Origin: an uncultured Burkholderiaceae bacterium
Lineage (GTDB): Bacteria > Pseudomonadota > Gammaproteobacteria > Burkholderiales > Burkholderiaceae_C
Direction: 5' to 3'
NCBI GenBank assembly: GCA_938022295.1
Contig: CALIDR010000328.1
Coordinates: 1-22,517 of the forward strand
DNA: 22,517 nt
In this document: one piece after another, positions 14,831 through 22,517 of the stretch
Numbering within the stretch: position 1 is the first letter of the stretch
Layout of the letters: every line of letters begins with the position of its first letter
The notes under the pieces: generated by a model
What the model was told of the DNA's origin: nothing
Databases searched by the model: none
The model's input: the letters and a program-made list of their open reading frames with translations, nothing else
Position numbers and translations under genes: made by a program

Positions 14831-15211
14831 TCAAGCCTGCGCTTCGATCAGCAGCGCCGCGGCGACGGTGCGCCCTTCGCTGGCGAGCACGTTGTAGGTG
14901 CGGCACGCGGCCGCGGTGTCCATCGTCTCGACGCCGATGCGCCGCTCGATCAGCGCGCGGTGCAGCGCCGGGGCGACGAAGCGCAGCCGGGCCCCGGAGC
15001 CGAACACGACGAGCTCGGGCTGCAGCGCGAGCAGCTGCTCGAAGTGGTTCTCGCGCAGGTCCTCGAGGCGGTGCACCGGCCAGTCGAACGCCTCGCCGCG
15101 CCAGGGCACGATCACGCTGCGCGTCCACTCGGTGGCGTTGACCCACACCCGCCCCGCGACGTGGCGCGAGATCACGTTGACGCCTTCGAGCCGGTCGGGC
15201 TGGAACTTCAT
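14831..15211 (-). CDS. Mth938-like domain (DUF498/DUF598) protein
   Basis: This 126-residue protein belongs to the small Mth938-like family (Xcc1710-like; related to NDUFAF3 in mitochondria), recognised by the start MKFQPDRLEGVNVISRH. Further family features are a WPV segment, the central LLALQPELVVFGSGARLRF and the C-terminal MDTAAACRTYNVLASEGRTVAAALL. The length is normal for the family. The molecular role in bacteria is not established. The ATG at 15211 gives the family-typical N-terminus; an AT-rich box just upstream on the minus strand leaves almost no room for a leader. The gene lies upstream of bcp on the same strand (122 bp) and is divergent from alaA. Confidence 0.88.
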   Translation of the reverse strand: MKFQPDRLEGVNVISRHVAGRVWVNATEWTRSVIVPWRGEAFDWPVHRLEDLRENHFEQLLALQPELVVFGSGARLRFVAPALHRALIERRIGVETMDTAAACRTYNVLASEGRTVAAALLIEAQA

Positions 15212-15215
15212 GCGG

Positions 15216-15248
15216 GATAATTTTAGGTTTCCGGTGCCGCCGGCACCG
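15216..15248. promoter_or_regulatory. Divergent promoter region, Mth938-like gene / alaA
   Basis: The 60-bp gap between the divergent starts has one AT-rich patch. On the plus strand GATAAT (15216-15221) could be the -10 of the alaA operon. On the minus strand TAAAAT (15225-15220) could be the -10 of the Mth938-like gene, whose ATG is only nine bases away, implying a near-leaderless mRNA. A 7-bp inverted repeat, CGGTGCC and GGCACCG (15232-15248, 3-base loop), follows in the alaA leader. No convincing -35 boxes are visible. Confidence 0.4.
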
Positions 15249-15271
15249 CCCCCGCCGCGGAGCCTCTCCCC

Positions 15272-16498
15272 GTGAAGCCGATCCCCAAGTCCAGCAAGCT
15301 CGCCGACGTCTGCTACGACATCCGCGGGCCCGTGCTCGACAAGGCGCGCCAGATGGAGGAGGAGGGGCACAAGATCATCAAGCTGAACATCGGCAACCTG
15401 GCGGTGTTCGGGCTCGAGCCGCCCGACGAGATCGTGCAGGACATGATCCGCAACCTGCCGCACGCCGCCGGCTACACCGACAGCAAGGGCCTGTTCGCGC
15501 CGCGCAAGTCGGTCGTGCACTACACGCAGGAGAAGGGCATCCACGGCGTCACGGTTGACGACGTGTACCTCGGCAACGGCGCCTCCGAGCTGATCGTGAT
15601 GGCGCTCAACGCGCTGCTCGACAACGGCGACGAGATCCTCGTGCCCGCGCCCGACTACCCGCTGTGGACGGCGGCGGTGTCGCTGTCGGGCGGGCGGCCG
15701 GTTCACTACCTGTGCGACGAGGGCGCCGACTGGCTGCCCGACCTCGACGACATCCGGCGCAAGATCACGCCGGCCACGCGCGGCATCGTCGTCATCAACC
15801 CGAACAACCCCACCGGCGCGCTGTACCCGCCCGAACTGCTGCGCGAGATCGTCGAGATCGCGCGGCAGCACGAGCTGATCGTGTTCGCCGACGAGATCTA
15901 CGACAAGACGCTGTACGACGGCAACGTCCACACCAGCATCGCGTCGCTGGCCGACGACGTGCTGTTCGTCACCTTCAACGGCCTGAGCAAGAACTACCGC
16001 AGCTGCGGCTACCGTGCCGGCTGGATGAGCGTCAGCGGCGACAAGCGCCACGCGAAGGACTACATCGAGGGCCTGAACATGCTGGCGTCGATGCGGCTGT
16101 GCGCCAACACGCCGGGGCAGCTCGCGATCCAGACCGCGCTCGGCGGCTACCAGAGCATCAAGGACCTCGTCGCCCCCGGCGGTCGGCTGTGCCGCCAGCG
16201 CGACCTCGCCTACGACCTGCTCACGCGCATCCCGGGCGTCAGCGTCGTCAAGCCGAAGGCGGCGCTGTACATGTTCCCGCGCCTGGACCCGAAGCTGTAC
16301 CCGATCACCGACGACCAGCAGTTCGCCTACGACCTGCTGGCCGACGAGAAGGTGCTGATCGTGCAGGGCACCGGGTTCAACTGGCCGCGGCCCGACCACT
16401 TCCGGCTCGTGTTCCTGCCGAACTCCGACGACCTGGCCGAGGCCATCGGGCGCATCGCGCGGTTCCTCGAGCACTACCGCAAACGCCATTCCGTCTGA
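15272..16498 (+). CDS. alaA: Alanine-synthesizing aminotransferase, AlaA-like
   Basis: This 408-residue PLP enzyme of aminotransferase class I most resembles E. coli AlaA (YfbQ), which makes alanine from pyruvate and glutamate. The N-terminus (SSKLADVCYDIRGPVL), the NIGNLAVFG segment, INPNNPTGA and FADEIYDK are typical. The PLP-binding lysine is K240 in GLSKNYRSCGYRAGWM, the same position as in E. coli from memory. The start is GTG at 15272, supported by GGAG at 15259-15262 and the family-typical beginning. It is the first gene of a tight plus-strand run; hom starts eight bases after its stop. Coupling to the threonine genes suggests coordinated amino-acid synthesis. Confidence 0.92.
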   Translation: MKPIPKSSKLADVCYDIRGPVLDKARQMEEEGHKIIKLNIGNLAVFGLEPPDEIVQDMIRNLPHAAGYTDSKGLFAPRKSVVHYTQEKGIHGVTVDDVYLGNGASELIVMALNALLDNGDEILVPAPDYPLWTAAVSLSGGRPVHYLCDEGADWLPDLDDIRRKITPATRGIVVINPNNPTGALYPPELLREIVEIARQHELIVFADEIYDKTLYDGNVHTSIASLADDVLFVTFNGLSKNYRSCGYRAGWMSVSGDKRHAKDYIEGLNMLASMRLCANTPGQLAIQTALGGYQSIKDLVAPGGRLCRQRDLAYDLLTRIPGVSVVKPKAALYMFPRLDPKLYPITDDQQFAYDLLADEKVLIVQGTGFNWPRPDHFRLVFLPNSDDLAEAIGRIARFLEHYRKRHSV

Positions 16499-16506
16499 AC
16501 GCCCCC

Positions 16507-17868
16507 ATGAGCCATCCCAGCGCGGCGGCGCGCGAACGCGCCGAAGCTCCCCCCGTCCAGGTCGGCCTGCTTGGCATCGGCACCGTCGGCAGCGGCACGT
16601 TCCGCGTGCTGGCGCGCAACCAGGCCGAGATCCGCCGCCGCGCCGGGCGCGGCATCGAGATCACGATGGTGGCCGACCTCGACACCGAGCGCGCGAAGGC
16701 CGTCGTCGGCGAACGGGCGCGGGTCGTCGCCGACGCGCGGCAGGTCATCGCCGACCCGGCGATCGACATCGTCGTCGAGCTGATCGGCGGCTACGGTATC
16801 GCGCGCACCCTCGTGCTCGAGGCGATCGCCGCCGGCAAGCACGTCGTCACCGCCAACAAGGCGCTGCTGGCCACGCACGGCAACGAGATCTTCGCCGCCG
16901 CGCGCGAGCGCGGCGTGATGGTCGCGTTCGAGGCCGCGGTGGCCGGCGGCATCCCGATCATCAAGGCGCTGCGCGAGGGGCTGACGGCCAACCGCATCGA
17001 GTGGATCGCCGGCATCATCAACGGCACGACGAACTTCATCCTCAGCGAGATGCGCGACAAGGGGCTCGACTTCGGCGTCGTGCTCCGGGAAGCGCAGCGC
17101 CTGGGCTACGCCGAGGCCGACCCGACGTTCGACATCGAGGGCGTCGACGCCGCGCACAAGGCGACGATCATGAGCGCGATCGCGTTCGGCATCCCGGTGC
17201 AGTTCGACCGCGCGCACGTCGAGGGCATCACGAAGCTGCAGGCGGCCGACATCCGCTACGCCGAGCAGCTCGGCTACCGCATCAAGCTGCTCGGCATCAC
17301 GAAGCGCCGCCCCGAAGGCATCGAGCTGCGCGTGCACCCGACGCTCGTGCCGGCGCGGCGGCTGATCGCCAACGTCGAGGGCGCGATGAACGCCGTCGTC
17401 GTGCAGGGCGACGCGGTGGGCACGACGCTGTACTACGGCAAGGGCGCCGGCAGCGAGCCGACCGCCTCGGCGGTGATCGCCGACCTCGTCGACGTCACCC
17501 GGCTGCACACCGCCGACCCCGACCACCGCGTGCCGCACCTCGCGTTCCAGCCCGGGCAGCTCGCCGACACGCCGATCCTGCCGATCGACGACGTCGTCAC
17601 CGCGTTCTACCTGCGGCTGCAGGTGGCCGACCAGGCCGGTGTGCTGGCGCGCATCACCGGCATCCTCGCCGAGCACGACATCTCGATCGACGCCCTGCTG
17701 CAGCGCCCCAACGCCGACGGCGGCGGCGAGGGCGCGGCCAAGACCGACGTCATCATCCTCACCCACGACACCGTCGAGGGCCGGATGCGGCGCGCGATTG
17801 CCCAGATGCAGGCGCTGCCCACCGTGCTGGCGCCGATCGTGAGCCTGCGCAAGGAAGAGCTGGCGTGA
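16507..17868 (+). CDS. hom: Homoserine dehydrogenase
   Basis: This 453-residue enzyme reduces aspartate-semialdehyde to homoserine, the branch step to threonine and methionine. The Rossmann motif GLLGIGTVGSG is at residues 20-30, followed by VTANKALLA. The catalytic domain contains AGIINGTTNFIL and GYAEADPTFDIEG, and GKGAGSEPTASAV precedes a C-terminal ACT domain (about 366-445). The ACT domain suggests feedback control by threonine. It is the monofunctional form without an aspartate kinase. The ATG at 16507 lies eight bases after the alaA stop without a clear Shine-Dalgarno, and the gene overlaps thrC by GTGA, indicating translational coupling. Confidence 0.95.
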   Translation: MSHPSAAARERAEAPPVQVGLLGIGTVGSGTFRVLARNQAEIRRRAGRGIEITMVADLDTERAKAVVGERARVVADARQVIADPAIDIVVELIGGYGIARTLVLEAIAAGKHVVTANKALLATHGNEIFAAARERGVMVAFEAAVAGGIPIIKALREGLTANRIEWIAGIINGTTNFILSEMRDKGLDFGVVLREAQRLGYAEADPTFDIEGVDAAHKATIMSAIAFGIPVQFDRAHVEGITKLQAADIRYAEQLGYRIKLLGITKRRPEGIELRVHPTLVPARRLIANVEGAMNAVVVQGDAVGTTLYYGKGAGSEPTASAVIADLVDVTRLHTADPDHRVPHLAFQPGQLADTPILPIDDVVTAFYLRLQVADQAGVLARITGILAEHDISIDALLQRPNADGGGEGAAKTDVIILTHDTVEGRMRRAIAQMQALPTVLAPIVSLRKEELA

Positions 17869-19277
17869 AGTACCTGAGCACCCGCGGCGACACGACGCCG
17901 CGCGGCTTCGCCGACATCCTGCTCGAGGGCCTGGCGCCCGACGGCGGGCTGTACCTGCCGATGCACTACCCGCAGGTCGACGGGGCCACGCTCGCGCGCT
18001 GGCGCGGCCTGCCGTACGCCGAGCTGGCGTTCGAGATCCTCTCGCTCTACGTCGACGACATCCCGGCCGCCGACCTGCACGCCCTCGTGCGCAAGACCTA
18101 CACGCGCGAGGTGTTCGGCACCGACGCCATCGTGCCGCTGAGGCGGCTGGACGACGGCATCGCGATCGAAGCCCTGTCCAACGGCCCGACGCTGGCGTTC
18201 AAGGACATGGCGATGCAGCTGCTCGGCCACCTGTTCGAGTACGAGCTCGCGCGCCGCGGGCAGCAGCTGAACATCCTCGGCGCCACCTCTGGCGACACCG
18301 GCAGCGCGGCCGAGTACGCGATGCGCGGCAAGCGCGGCATCCGCGTCTTCATGCTCAGCCCGCACGGGCGCATGAGCCCGTTCCAGCAGGCGCAGATGTT
18401 CAGCCTGCAGGACGGCAACATCCACAACCTCGCGATCGAGGGCGTGTTCGACGACTGCCAGGACATCGTCAAGGCGGTCAGCGCCGACCTCGAGTTCAAG
18501 CGCCGCTGGTCGATCGGCACCGTCAACTCGATCAACTGGGCGCGGCTGCTGGCGCAGGTCGTCTACTACTTCGCCGGCTATTTCCAGGCGACGCGCTCGG
18601 ACGACGAGCCGGTGAGCTTCGCCGTGCCGTCGGGCAACTTCGGAAACATCTGCGCCGGCCACGTCGCGCGGATGATGGGGCTGCCGATCCGGCGCCTGGT
18701 GTGCGCGACGAACGAGAACGACGTGCTCGACGAGTTCTTCCGCACCGGCACCTACCGCGTGCGCGCCAGCGCCGAGACGTTCGAGACGTCGAGCCCGTCG
18801 ATGGACATCAGCAAGGCGAGCAACTTCGAGCGCTTCGTGTTCGACCTGCTCGGCCGCGACGCCGCGCGCACCGCCGCGCTGTTCGGCGTCGAGGTGCCGA
18901 CGCGCGGCGGTTTCACGCTGACGGCCGCCGAGTTCGCGCGCGTGCGCGAGTTCGGCTTCGTCTCCGGCCGCAGCACCCACGCCGAGCGCGTGGCGACGAT
19001 CCGCGACACCTGGCAGCGCCACCGCGTGATGATCGACCCCCACACCGCCGACGGCCTGAAGGTCGCGCGCGAGCATCGGGAACCCGGGGTGCCGACGATC
19101 GTGCTCGAGACCGCGCTGCCGGCCAAGTTCGCCGCCACGATCCGCGAGGCGCTCGGCCGCGAGCCCGAGCGCCCGCCCGGCCTCGAGGGGCTCGAGGCAC
19201 TGCCGCGGCGCTTCACGGTGCTGCCGGCGCGGGTCGACGCGGTCAAGCACTACATCGAGACGCACTGCGGGGCATGA
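17865..19277 (+). CDS. thrC: Threonine synthase
   Basis: This 470-residue PLP enzyme converts O-phosphohomoserine to threonine. It has the type found in E. coli and most proteobacteria, with N-terminus KYLSTRGDTTPRGFADILLE and the PLP lysine K113 in LAFKDMAMQL. The phosphate-binding GATSGDTGSA and the VPSGNFGNICAG segment are also present. The start is GTG at 17865, which overlaps the hom stop as GTGA and gives the expected N-terminus. Homoserine kinase (thrB), needed between Hom and ThrC, is not in this window. MobB begins ten bases after the stop. Confidence 0.95.
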   Translation: MKYLSTRGDTTPRGFADILLEGLAPDGGLYLPMHYPQVDGATLARWRGLPYAELAFEILSLYVDDIPAADLHALVRKTYTREVFGTDAIVPLRRLDDGIAIEALSNGPTLAFKDMAMQLLGHLFEYELARRGQQLNILGATSGDTGSAAEYAMRGKRGIRVFMLSPHGRMSPFQQAQMFSLQDGNIHNLAIEGVFDDCQDIVKAVSADLEFKRRWSIGTVNSINWARLLAQVVYYFAGYFQATRSDDEPVSFAVPSGNFGNICAGHVARMMGLPIRRLVCATNENDVLDEFFRTGTYRVRASAETFETSSPSMDISKASNFERFVFDLLGRDAARTAALFGVEVPTRGGFTLTAAEFARVREFGFVSGRSTHAERVATIRDTWQRHRVMIDPHTADGLKVAREHREPGVPTIVLETALPAKFAATIREALGREPERPPGLEGLEALPRRFTVLPARVDAVKHYIETHCGA

Positions 19278-19287
19278 AGGGCGGCGC

Positions 19288-19830
19288 ATGAAGGTGGTGG
19301 GCGTCTGCGGCGCGTCGGGCAGCGGCAAGACGACGCTGCTCGAAGGGCTCGTGGCCGCGCTGCGCCGCGGCGGCGAGCGGGTGTCGGTGGTCAAGCACGC
19401 GCACGCGGGCTTCGACCTCGACCGTCCGGGCAAGGACAGCTTCCGGCTGCGCGAGGCCGGCGCGTTCGAGGTGCTGGTGGCTTCGCCGCGGCGGCTCGCG
19501 CTGATGCGCGAGTTCGGCGCCGAGGCCGAGCCGAACGTCCACCAGTTGCTGCGCGAACTCGTCGACGTCGACTGGGTGCTCGTCGAGGGGTTCAAGCACG
19601 CCGACGTGATGAAGGTCGAGGTCTGGCGCGAGGAGGCGGCCCGCGCGCGCGGCGACGTGCCGATCTACCCGGAGGACCCGTTCGTCGTCGCGATCGCCAC
19701 CGACCGCCCCGACGCGCTGCCGGTGCCCACGCTGCGCCCCGTCGTGCCGCTCGGCGACACCGCCGCGCTGCTCGAGGTGCTGCGCGCGGCGGGCGATCGT
19801 CTCGTCTACGACCCTTCCCGCCATGGCTGA
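19288..19830 (+). CDS. mobB: Molybdopterin-guanine dinucleotide biosynthesis adaptor protein MobB
   Basis: This 180-residue P-loop GTPase-like protein has Walker A GASGSGKTT at residues 8-16 (K14) and the typical VKHAHAGFDLDRPGKDS segment, then VLVEGFKH. MobB assists MobA in attaching GMP to molybdopterin for molybdoenzymes. AAGGG lies about six bases before the ATG, partly overlapping the thrC stop region. The gene overlaps moeA by eight bases. Its place directly behind thrC implies one transcript carrying threonine and molybdenum-cofactor genes. Confidence 0.93.
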   Translation: MKVVGVCGASGSGKTTLLEGLVAALRRGGERVSVVKHAHAGFDLDRPGKDSFRLREAGAFEVLVASPRRLALMREFGAEAEPNVHQLLRELVDVDWVLVEGFKHADVMKVEVWREEAARARGDVPIYPEDPFVVAIATDRPDALPVPTLRPVVPLGDTAALLEVLRAAGDRLVYDPSRHG

Positions 19831-21079
19831 ACCCGCCCGCGCCCCGCTGCTCGCGCTCGACGACGCGCTGGCGCGCCTGGCGGCCGGCGCCGCGGCGGCG
19901 CGCATCGCCGACGTCGAGACGGTGTCGACGTTCGACGCCCTCGGGCGCGTGCTCGCCGCCGACGTCGTCTCGGCGATCGACGTGCCGCCAGCCGACAACA
20001 CCTCGATGGACGGCTACGCGCTGCGCGCGGCCGACGCGGCGTCGCCCGACGCCGTGCTGCCGGTGGCGCAGCGCATCGCCGCCGGGCAGGTGGGGCAGCC
20101 GCTCGCCGCGGGCACGGCGGCGCGCATCTTCACCGGCGCGCCGATCCCGGCCGGGGCCGACGCCATCGTCATGCAGGAACTCGCCGAGGTCGTCGACGGC
20201 GGCATCCGCGTGCGCGAAGCCCCGCGGCCGGGCCAGTGGATCCGCCGCCGCGGCGAGGACGTGCGCGCCGGCAGCGTCGTGCTCGCCGCCGGCACGCGGC
20301 TCGCGCCGCAGGCGCTCGGGCTCGCAGCCACCGTCGGCGCGGCGACGCTCGCCGTCGTGCGCCGCCCGCGCGTGGCGCTGTTCTCGACCGGCGACGAACT
20401 GATCATGCCCGGCGCGGTGGCGCCGCAGGACCTGCCGCCGGGGGCGATCTACAACAGCAACCGCTTCACGCTGCGCGGCCTGCTGCAGGCGGCCGGCTGC
20501 GAGGTGAGCGACCTCGGCATCGTGCCCGACCGGCTCGACGCCACGCGCACCGCGCTGCGCGAGGCCGCCGCCGGCCACGACCTGATCCTGACGTCGGGCG
20601 GCGTCTCGGTCGGCGAGGAGGACCACATCCGCCCGGCGCTGCACGCCGAAGGCCGCGTCGAGCTGTGGCAGGTCGCGATCAAGCCGGGCAAGCCGCTCGC
20701 GTTCGGTGCGGTGCGCCGCGCCGGCGGTCCGGGCGAGGCGCTCTTCGTCGGCCTGCCCGGCAACCCGGTGTCGAGCTTCGTCACGTTCGTGCTCGCGGTG
20801 CGCGCCGTGCTGCGGGCGCTGCAGGGCGCCGACCCGGCGCTGCCGCCCGCGCTGCCGATGACGGCCGGCTTCGACTGGCCGCGGCCCGACCGCCGGCGCG
20901 AGTTCCTGCGCGTGCGCGTCGGTGCCGACGGTGCGCTCGAACTGTTCCCGAACCAGAGCTCGGGCGTGATGACCTCGGCGGTGTGGGCCGACGGCCTGGT
21001 GGACAACCCGCCGAGCCAGGCGATCCGCGCCGGCGATCGGGTACGCTACCTGCCCATGGCCACGCTGATCGGCGGATGA
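19823..21079 (+). CDS. moeA: Molybdopterin molybdenumtransferase MoeA
   Basis: This 418-residue enzyme inserts molybdenum into adenylylated molybdopterin. Recognisable segments are DNTSMDGYALR (about 57-67), the GAPIPAGADAIVMQE motif and the FSTGDEL motif. The MogA-like domain SGGVSVGEEDH (from residue 258) and GLPGNPVSSFVTF (310-322) follow, and a beta-rich C-terminal domain completes it. Length and domain order are normal. The ATG lies inside mobB (8-base overlap), and the stop overlaps the moaD start as ATGA, so these genes are translationally coupled. Confidence 0.95.
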   Translation: MAEPARAPLLALDDALARLAAGAAAARIADVETVSTFDALGRVLAADVVSAIDVPPADNTSMDGYALRAADAASPDAVLPVAQRIAAGQVGQPLAAGTAARIFTGAPIPAGADAIVMQELAEVVDGGIRVREAPRPGQWIRRRGEDVRAGSVVLAAGTRLAPQALGLAATVGAATLAVVRRPRVALFSTGDELIMPGAVAPQDLPPGAIYNSNRFTLRGLLQAAGCEVSDLGIVPDRLDATRTALREAAAGHDLILTSGGVSVGEEDHIRPALHAEGRVELWQVAIKPGKPLAFGAVRRAGGPGEALFVGLPGNPVSSFVTFVLAVRAVLRALQGADPALPPALPMTAGFDWPRPDRRREFLRVRVGADGALELFPNQSSGVMTSAVWADGLVDNPPSQAIRAGDRVRYLPMATLIGG

Positions 21080-21327
21080 AGCTCACGGTGCGCTACTTCG
21101 CCTCGCTGCGCGAGGCGCTCGGCCCGGCCGAGACGGTCGAGCTCGCGGCACCGGCGACGCTGGCTGCGCTGCGCGACCACCTGATCGCGCGCGGCGGCCG
21201 CCACGCCGAGGTGCTCGCACGCGGGCGCGCGGTGCGCTGCGCGCTGAACCAGGCGATGGCCGACGAGTCGGCGGTGCTCGCCGACGGCGCCGAAGTCGCC
21301 TTCTTTCCGCCGGTGACCGGCGGCTGA
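21076..21327 (+). CDS. moaD: Molybdopterin synthase sulfur carrier subunit MoaD
   Basis: This 83-residue ubiquitin-like protein starts MKLTVRYFASLREALG and ends in the essential diglycine (FFPPVTGG), whose C-terminus is converted to a thiocarboxylate that donates sulphur to molybdopterin. Its start overlaps the moeA stop. The catalytic partner MoaE is often encoded directly downstream, but here a kinase-like gene follows after 11 bases, so moaE must lie elsewhere. Confidence 0.93.
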   Translation: MKLTVRYFASLREALGPAETVELAAPATLAALRDHLIARGGRHAEVLARGRAVRCALNQAMADESAVLADGAEVAFFPPVTGG

Positions 21328-21338
21328 CCGGCAGGCCG

Positions 21339-22517
21339 ATGGCGCGCATGCCGCATGCCCCCCGGACGGCGGCTGCGGCGGCGCCCACGGCGGCGACGGC
21401 GCGGGTCGTCCCGCCGCCGGCGCCGCCCGCGTCTGCCGCCCCGGCGACGGCGCGGGTCGCGCCGCCGATGACGACGCCGCCGCCCGCTGCCACGGCGCCG
21501 CCACCGGTCAAGGCAGCCGCGGTGCAGCCCCCGCTCTTCGAGACCGCCGAGCAGGCGGCGCCGCGCGACCACGCGCTGCCGCTGCCCACCGGCGCCGTCG
21601 TCACCGGGCACCGCATCGACAGCGTGCTCGCCTGCGGGCCGACGGGCTTCGTCTACCGCGCCACCGAACTGCTGCTGCAGCGGCCGGTGGCGCTGAAGGA
21701 GTATTTCGTCGCCGGCCACAGCCGGCGTGGCGACGACGGCGTGCAGGTCGCGCCGGCCGACGTGCGCCTGCTGACCGCACCGCCGCCCGAGTGGCTGCGC
21801 GCGCACGACGCCTTCGTCGGCGAGGCGCGGAGGCTCGGCGCGGTGCGCCACCCGGGGCTGGTCGCGGTGTGGCGGCTCGTCGAATCGCATGGCACGCTGC
21901 TGCGCGTGATGCCGCTGCTGCCGGGCCCGACGCTGGCCGAGCTGCCGCTGCACGAACCCGGGCCGGCCGACGCGCGGCGCTGGTGCGCGCGCGTGCGGGC
22001 GCTGCGCGACGCGCTGCACGTGCTGCACGCCCATGGCGACGTGCACGGCCACCTGCACCCGCGACAGGTGATGCTCGACGGCGACGGGCGGCCGGTGCTG
22101 CTCGGGTTCGGCGCCGCGGCGCGCGCGCTGCAGGCGCAGGTCGAGCCGGCGTGGCTGCCGTTCACCGCGCCCGAGGCGCTGCAGTGGGCCGGGCGCGGGC
22201 CGCTGAGCGCGGCGAGCGACCTCTACGCGCTGGCGGCGCTGGCCTGGTTCATGGCCACCGGTCGCGCGCCGGTGCCGGCGGCCGATCGCATCGCCGGCGC
22301 GGCGTTCGACGCCGGCGGCGCGCTGCGCGCCGCGCTCGGGCCCGCCGCGGCCGACCCCGACGTGCAGGCGACGATCGCCGCCGTCGAGCGCGCGCTGGCG
22401 CTCGATCCGGCGCAGCGGCCGCTGGCGCCGGCGGCGTGGGCCGCGCCGGCGCCGGTCGGGGTGCGTCGGGCGGGCGAACCTGCGGCATCCGCGGCCGCTC
22501 GCGCGGCGAGCCCGCCG
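21339..22517 (+). CDS. Kinase-fold protein, probable pseudokinase (5' part; runs off window)
   Basis: The open frame encodes 393 residues to the window edge without a stop. Residues 1-65 are an Ala/Pro/Thr-rich, probably disordered tail with ATARV twice. Residues about 85-370 look like a serine/threonine kinase domain. The VALKEY lysine (K120), a likely helix-C glutamate (E162) and the APE motif (277-279) are kept. The catalytic loop expected as HRDLKPxN reads HGHLHPRQ (236-243), the DFG motif is GFG (256-258), and the glycine loop is degenerate (ACGPTGFVY). It should therefore lack normal phosphotransfer activity. VALKEY recalls Hanks-type kinases common in Burkholderiales. The ATG at 21339 is 11 bases after moaD; other in-frame ATGs (21348, 21468) are possible and no clear Shine-Dalgarno is seen. 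No C-terminal domain is visible. Confidence 0.8.
   Translation, partial: MARMPHAPRTAAAAAPTAATARVVPPPAPPASAAPATARVAPPMTTPPPAATAPPPVKAAAVQPPLFETAEQAAPRDHALPLPTGAVVTGHRIDSVLACGPTGFVYRATELLLQRPVALKEYFVAGHSRRGDDGVQVAPADVRLLTAPPPEWLRAHDAFVGEARRLGAVRHPGLVAVWRLVESHGTLLRVMPLLPGPTLAELPLHEPGPADARRWCARVRALRDALHVLHAHGDVHGHLHPRQVMLDGDGRPVLLGFGAAARALQAQVEPAWLPFTAPEALQWAGRGPLSAASDLYALAALAWFMATGRAPVPAADRIAGAAFDAGGALRAALGPAAADPDVQATIAAVERALALDPAQRPLAPAAWAAPAPVGVRRAGEPAASAAARAASPP

Noticed and set aside
14831..16489. Minus-strand open frame across alaA continuing into the Mth938-like gene
   Set aside because: Only the last 126 residues, from ATG 15211, resemble a family; the upstream part is an antisense shadow of alaA.

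Overview
The window is about 22.5 kb of very GC-rich DNA (well above 70% by eye) with dense, mostly operonic coding and strong G/C preference at third codon positions. The gene content points to a betaproteobacterium of the order Burkholderiales, perhaps near the Rubrivivax/Leptothrix/Sphaerotilaceae group. The pointers are a PEP-CTERM protein, a PIN-PhoH protein beside a Bcp-type peroxiredoxin, an alaA-hom-thrC run joined to molybdenum-cofactor genes, and large AAA/TPR cyclases. The lineage is inferred, not measured. I see no IS element, prophage, tRNA, rRNA, CRISPR array or low-GC island.

Region 1 (1-3726). The window opens with the 3' end of a carboxylesterase. It is followed by an AmmeMemoRadiSam pair: a Memo-AMMECR1 fusion overlapping a radical SAM enzyme by ATGA. 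After these come a 58-residue conserved small protein, and on the minus strand an uncharacterised acidic protein and a YkgJ-type cysteine-cluster protein.

Region 2 (3727-12300). A stand-alone propionyl-CoA synthetase gene (prpE) comes first. Next are two minus-strand genes, a membrane protein carrying a cyclic-nucleotide-binding domain and a PEP-CTERM protein. Facing away from them is a 1113-residue class III nucleotide cyclase with AAA-type ATPase and TPR-like regions. The cyclase and the cNMP-binding membrane protein may form a local second-messenger circuit. A membrane-anchored serine hydrolase of the beta-lactamase/NylB type follows.

Region 3 (12301-15211, minus strand). This holds a PIN-PhoH ATPase, a Bcp-type peroxiredoxin without the usual second cysteine, and a Mth938-like protein. 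The peroxiredoxin-phoH gap carries three successive hairpins. The last is a typical intrinsic terminator ending only 28 bp from the phoH ATG, so phoH may be attenuated or read-through dependent.

Region 4 (15212-22517, plus strand). A compact run of genes, with gaps of no more than about 11 bp or 4-8 bp overlaps, encodes alanine aminotransferase (alaA), homoserine dehydrogenase (hom), threonine synthase (thrC), MobB, MoeA and MoaD. A kinase-fold protein continues off the window end. That last protein lacks the HRD and DFG aspartates and looks like a pseudokinase; moaE, which often follows moaD, is absent here.

Most very long open frames in this window are high-GC shadows on the opposite strand or in other frames and were left out. 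Nothing here amounts to a clearly new defence or mobile system. The most interesting leads are the pseudokinase, the cyclase with unusual purine-specifying residues next to a cNMP-sensing membrane protein, and the phoH leader.
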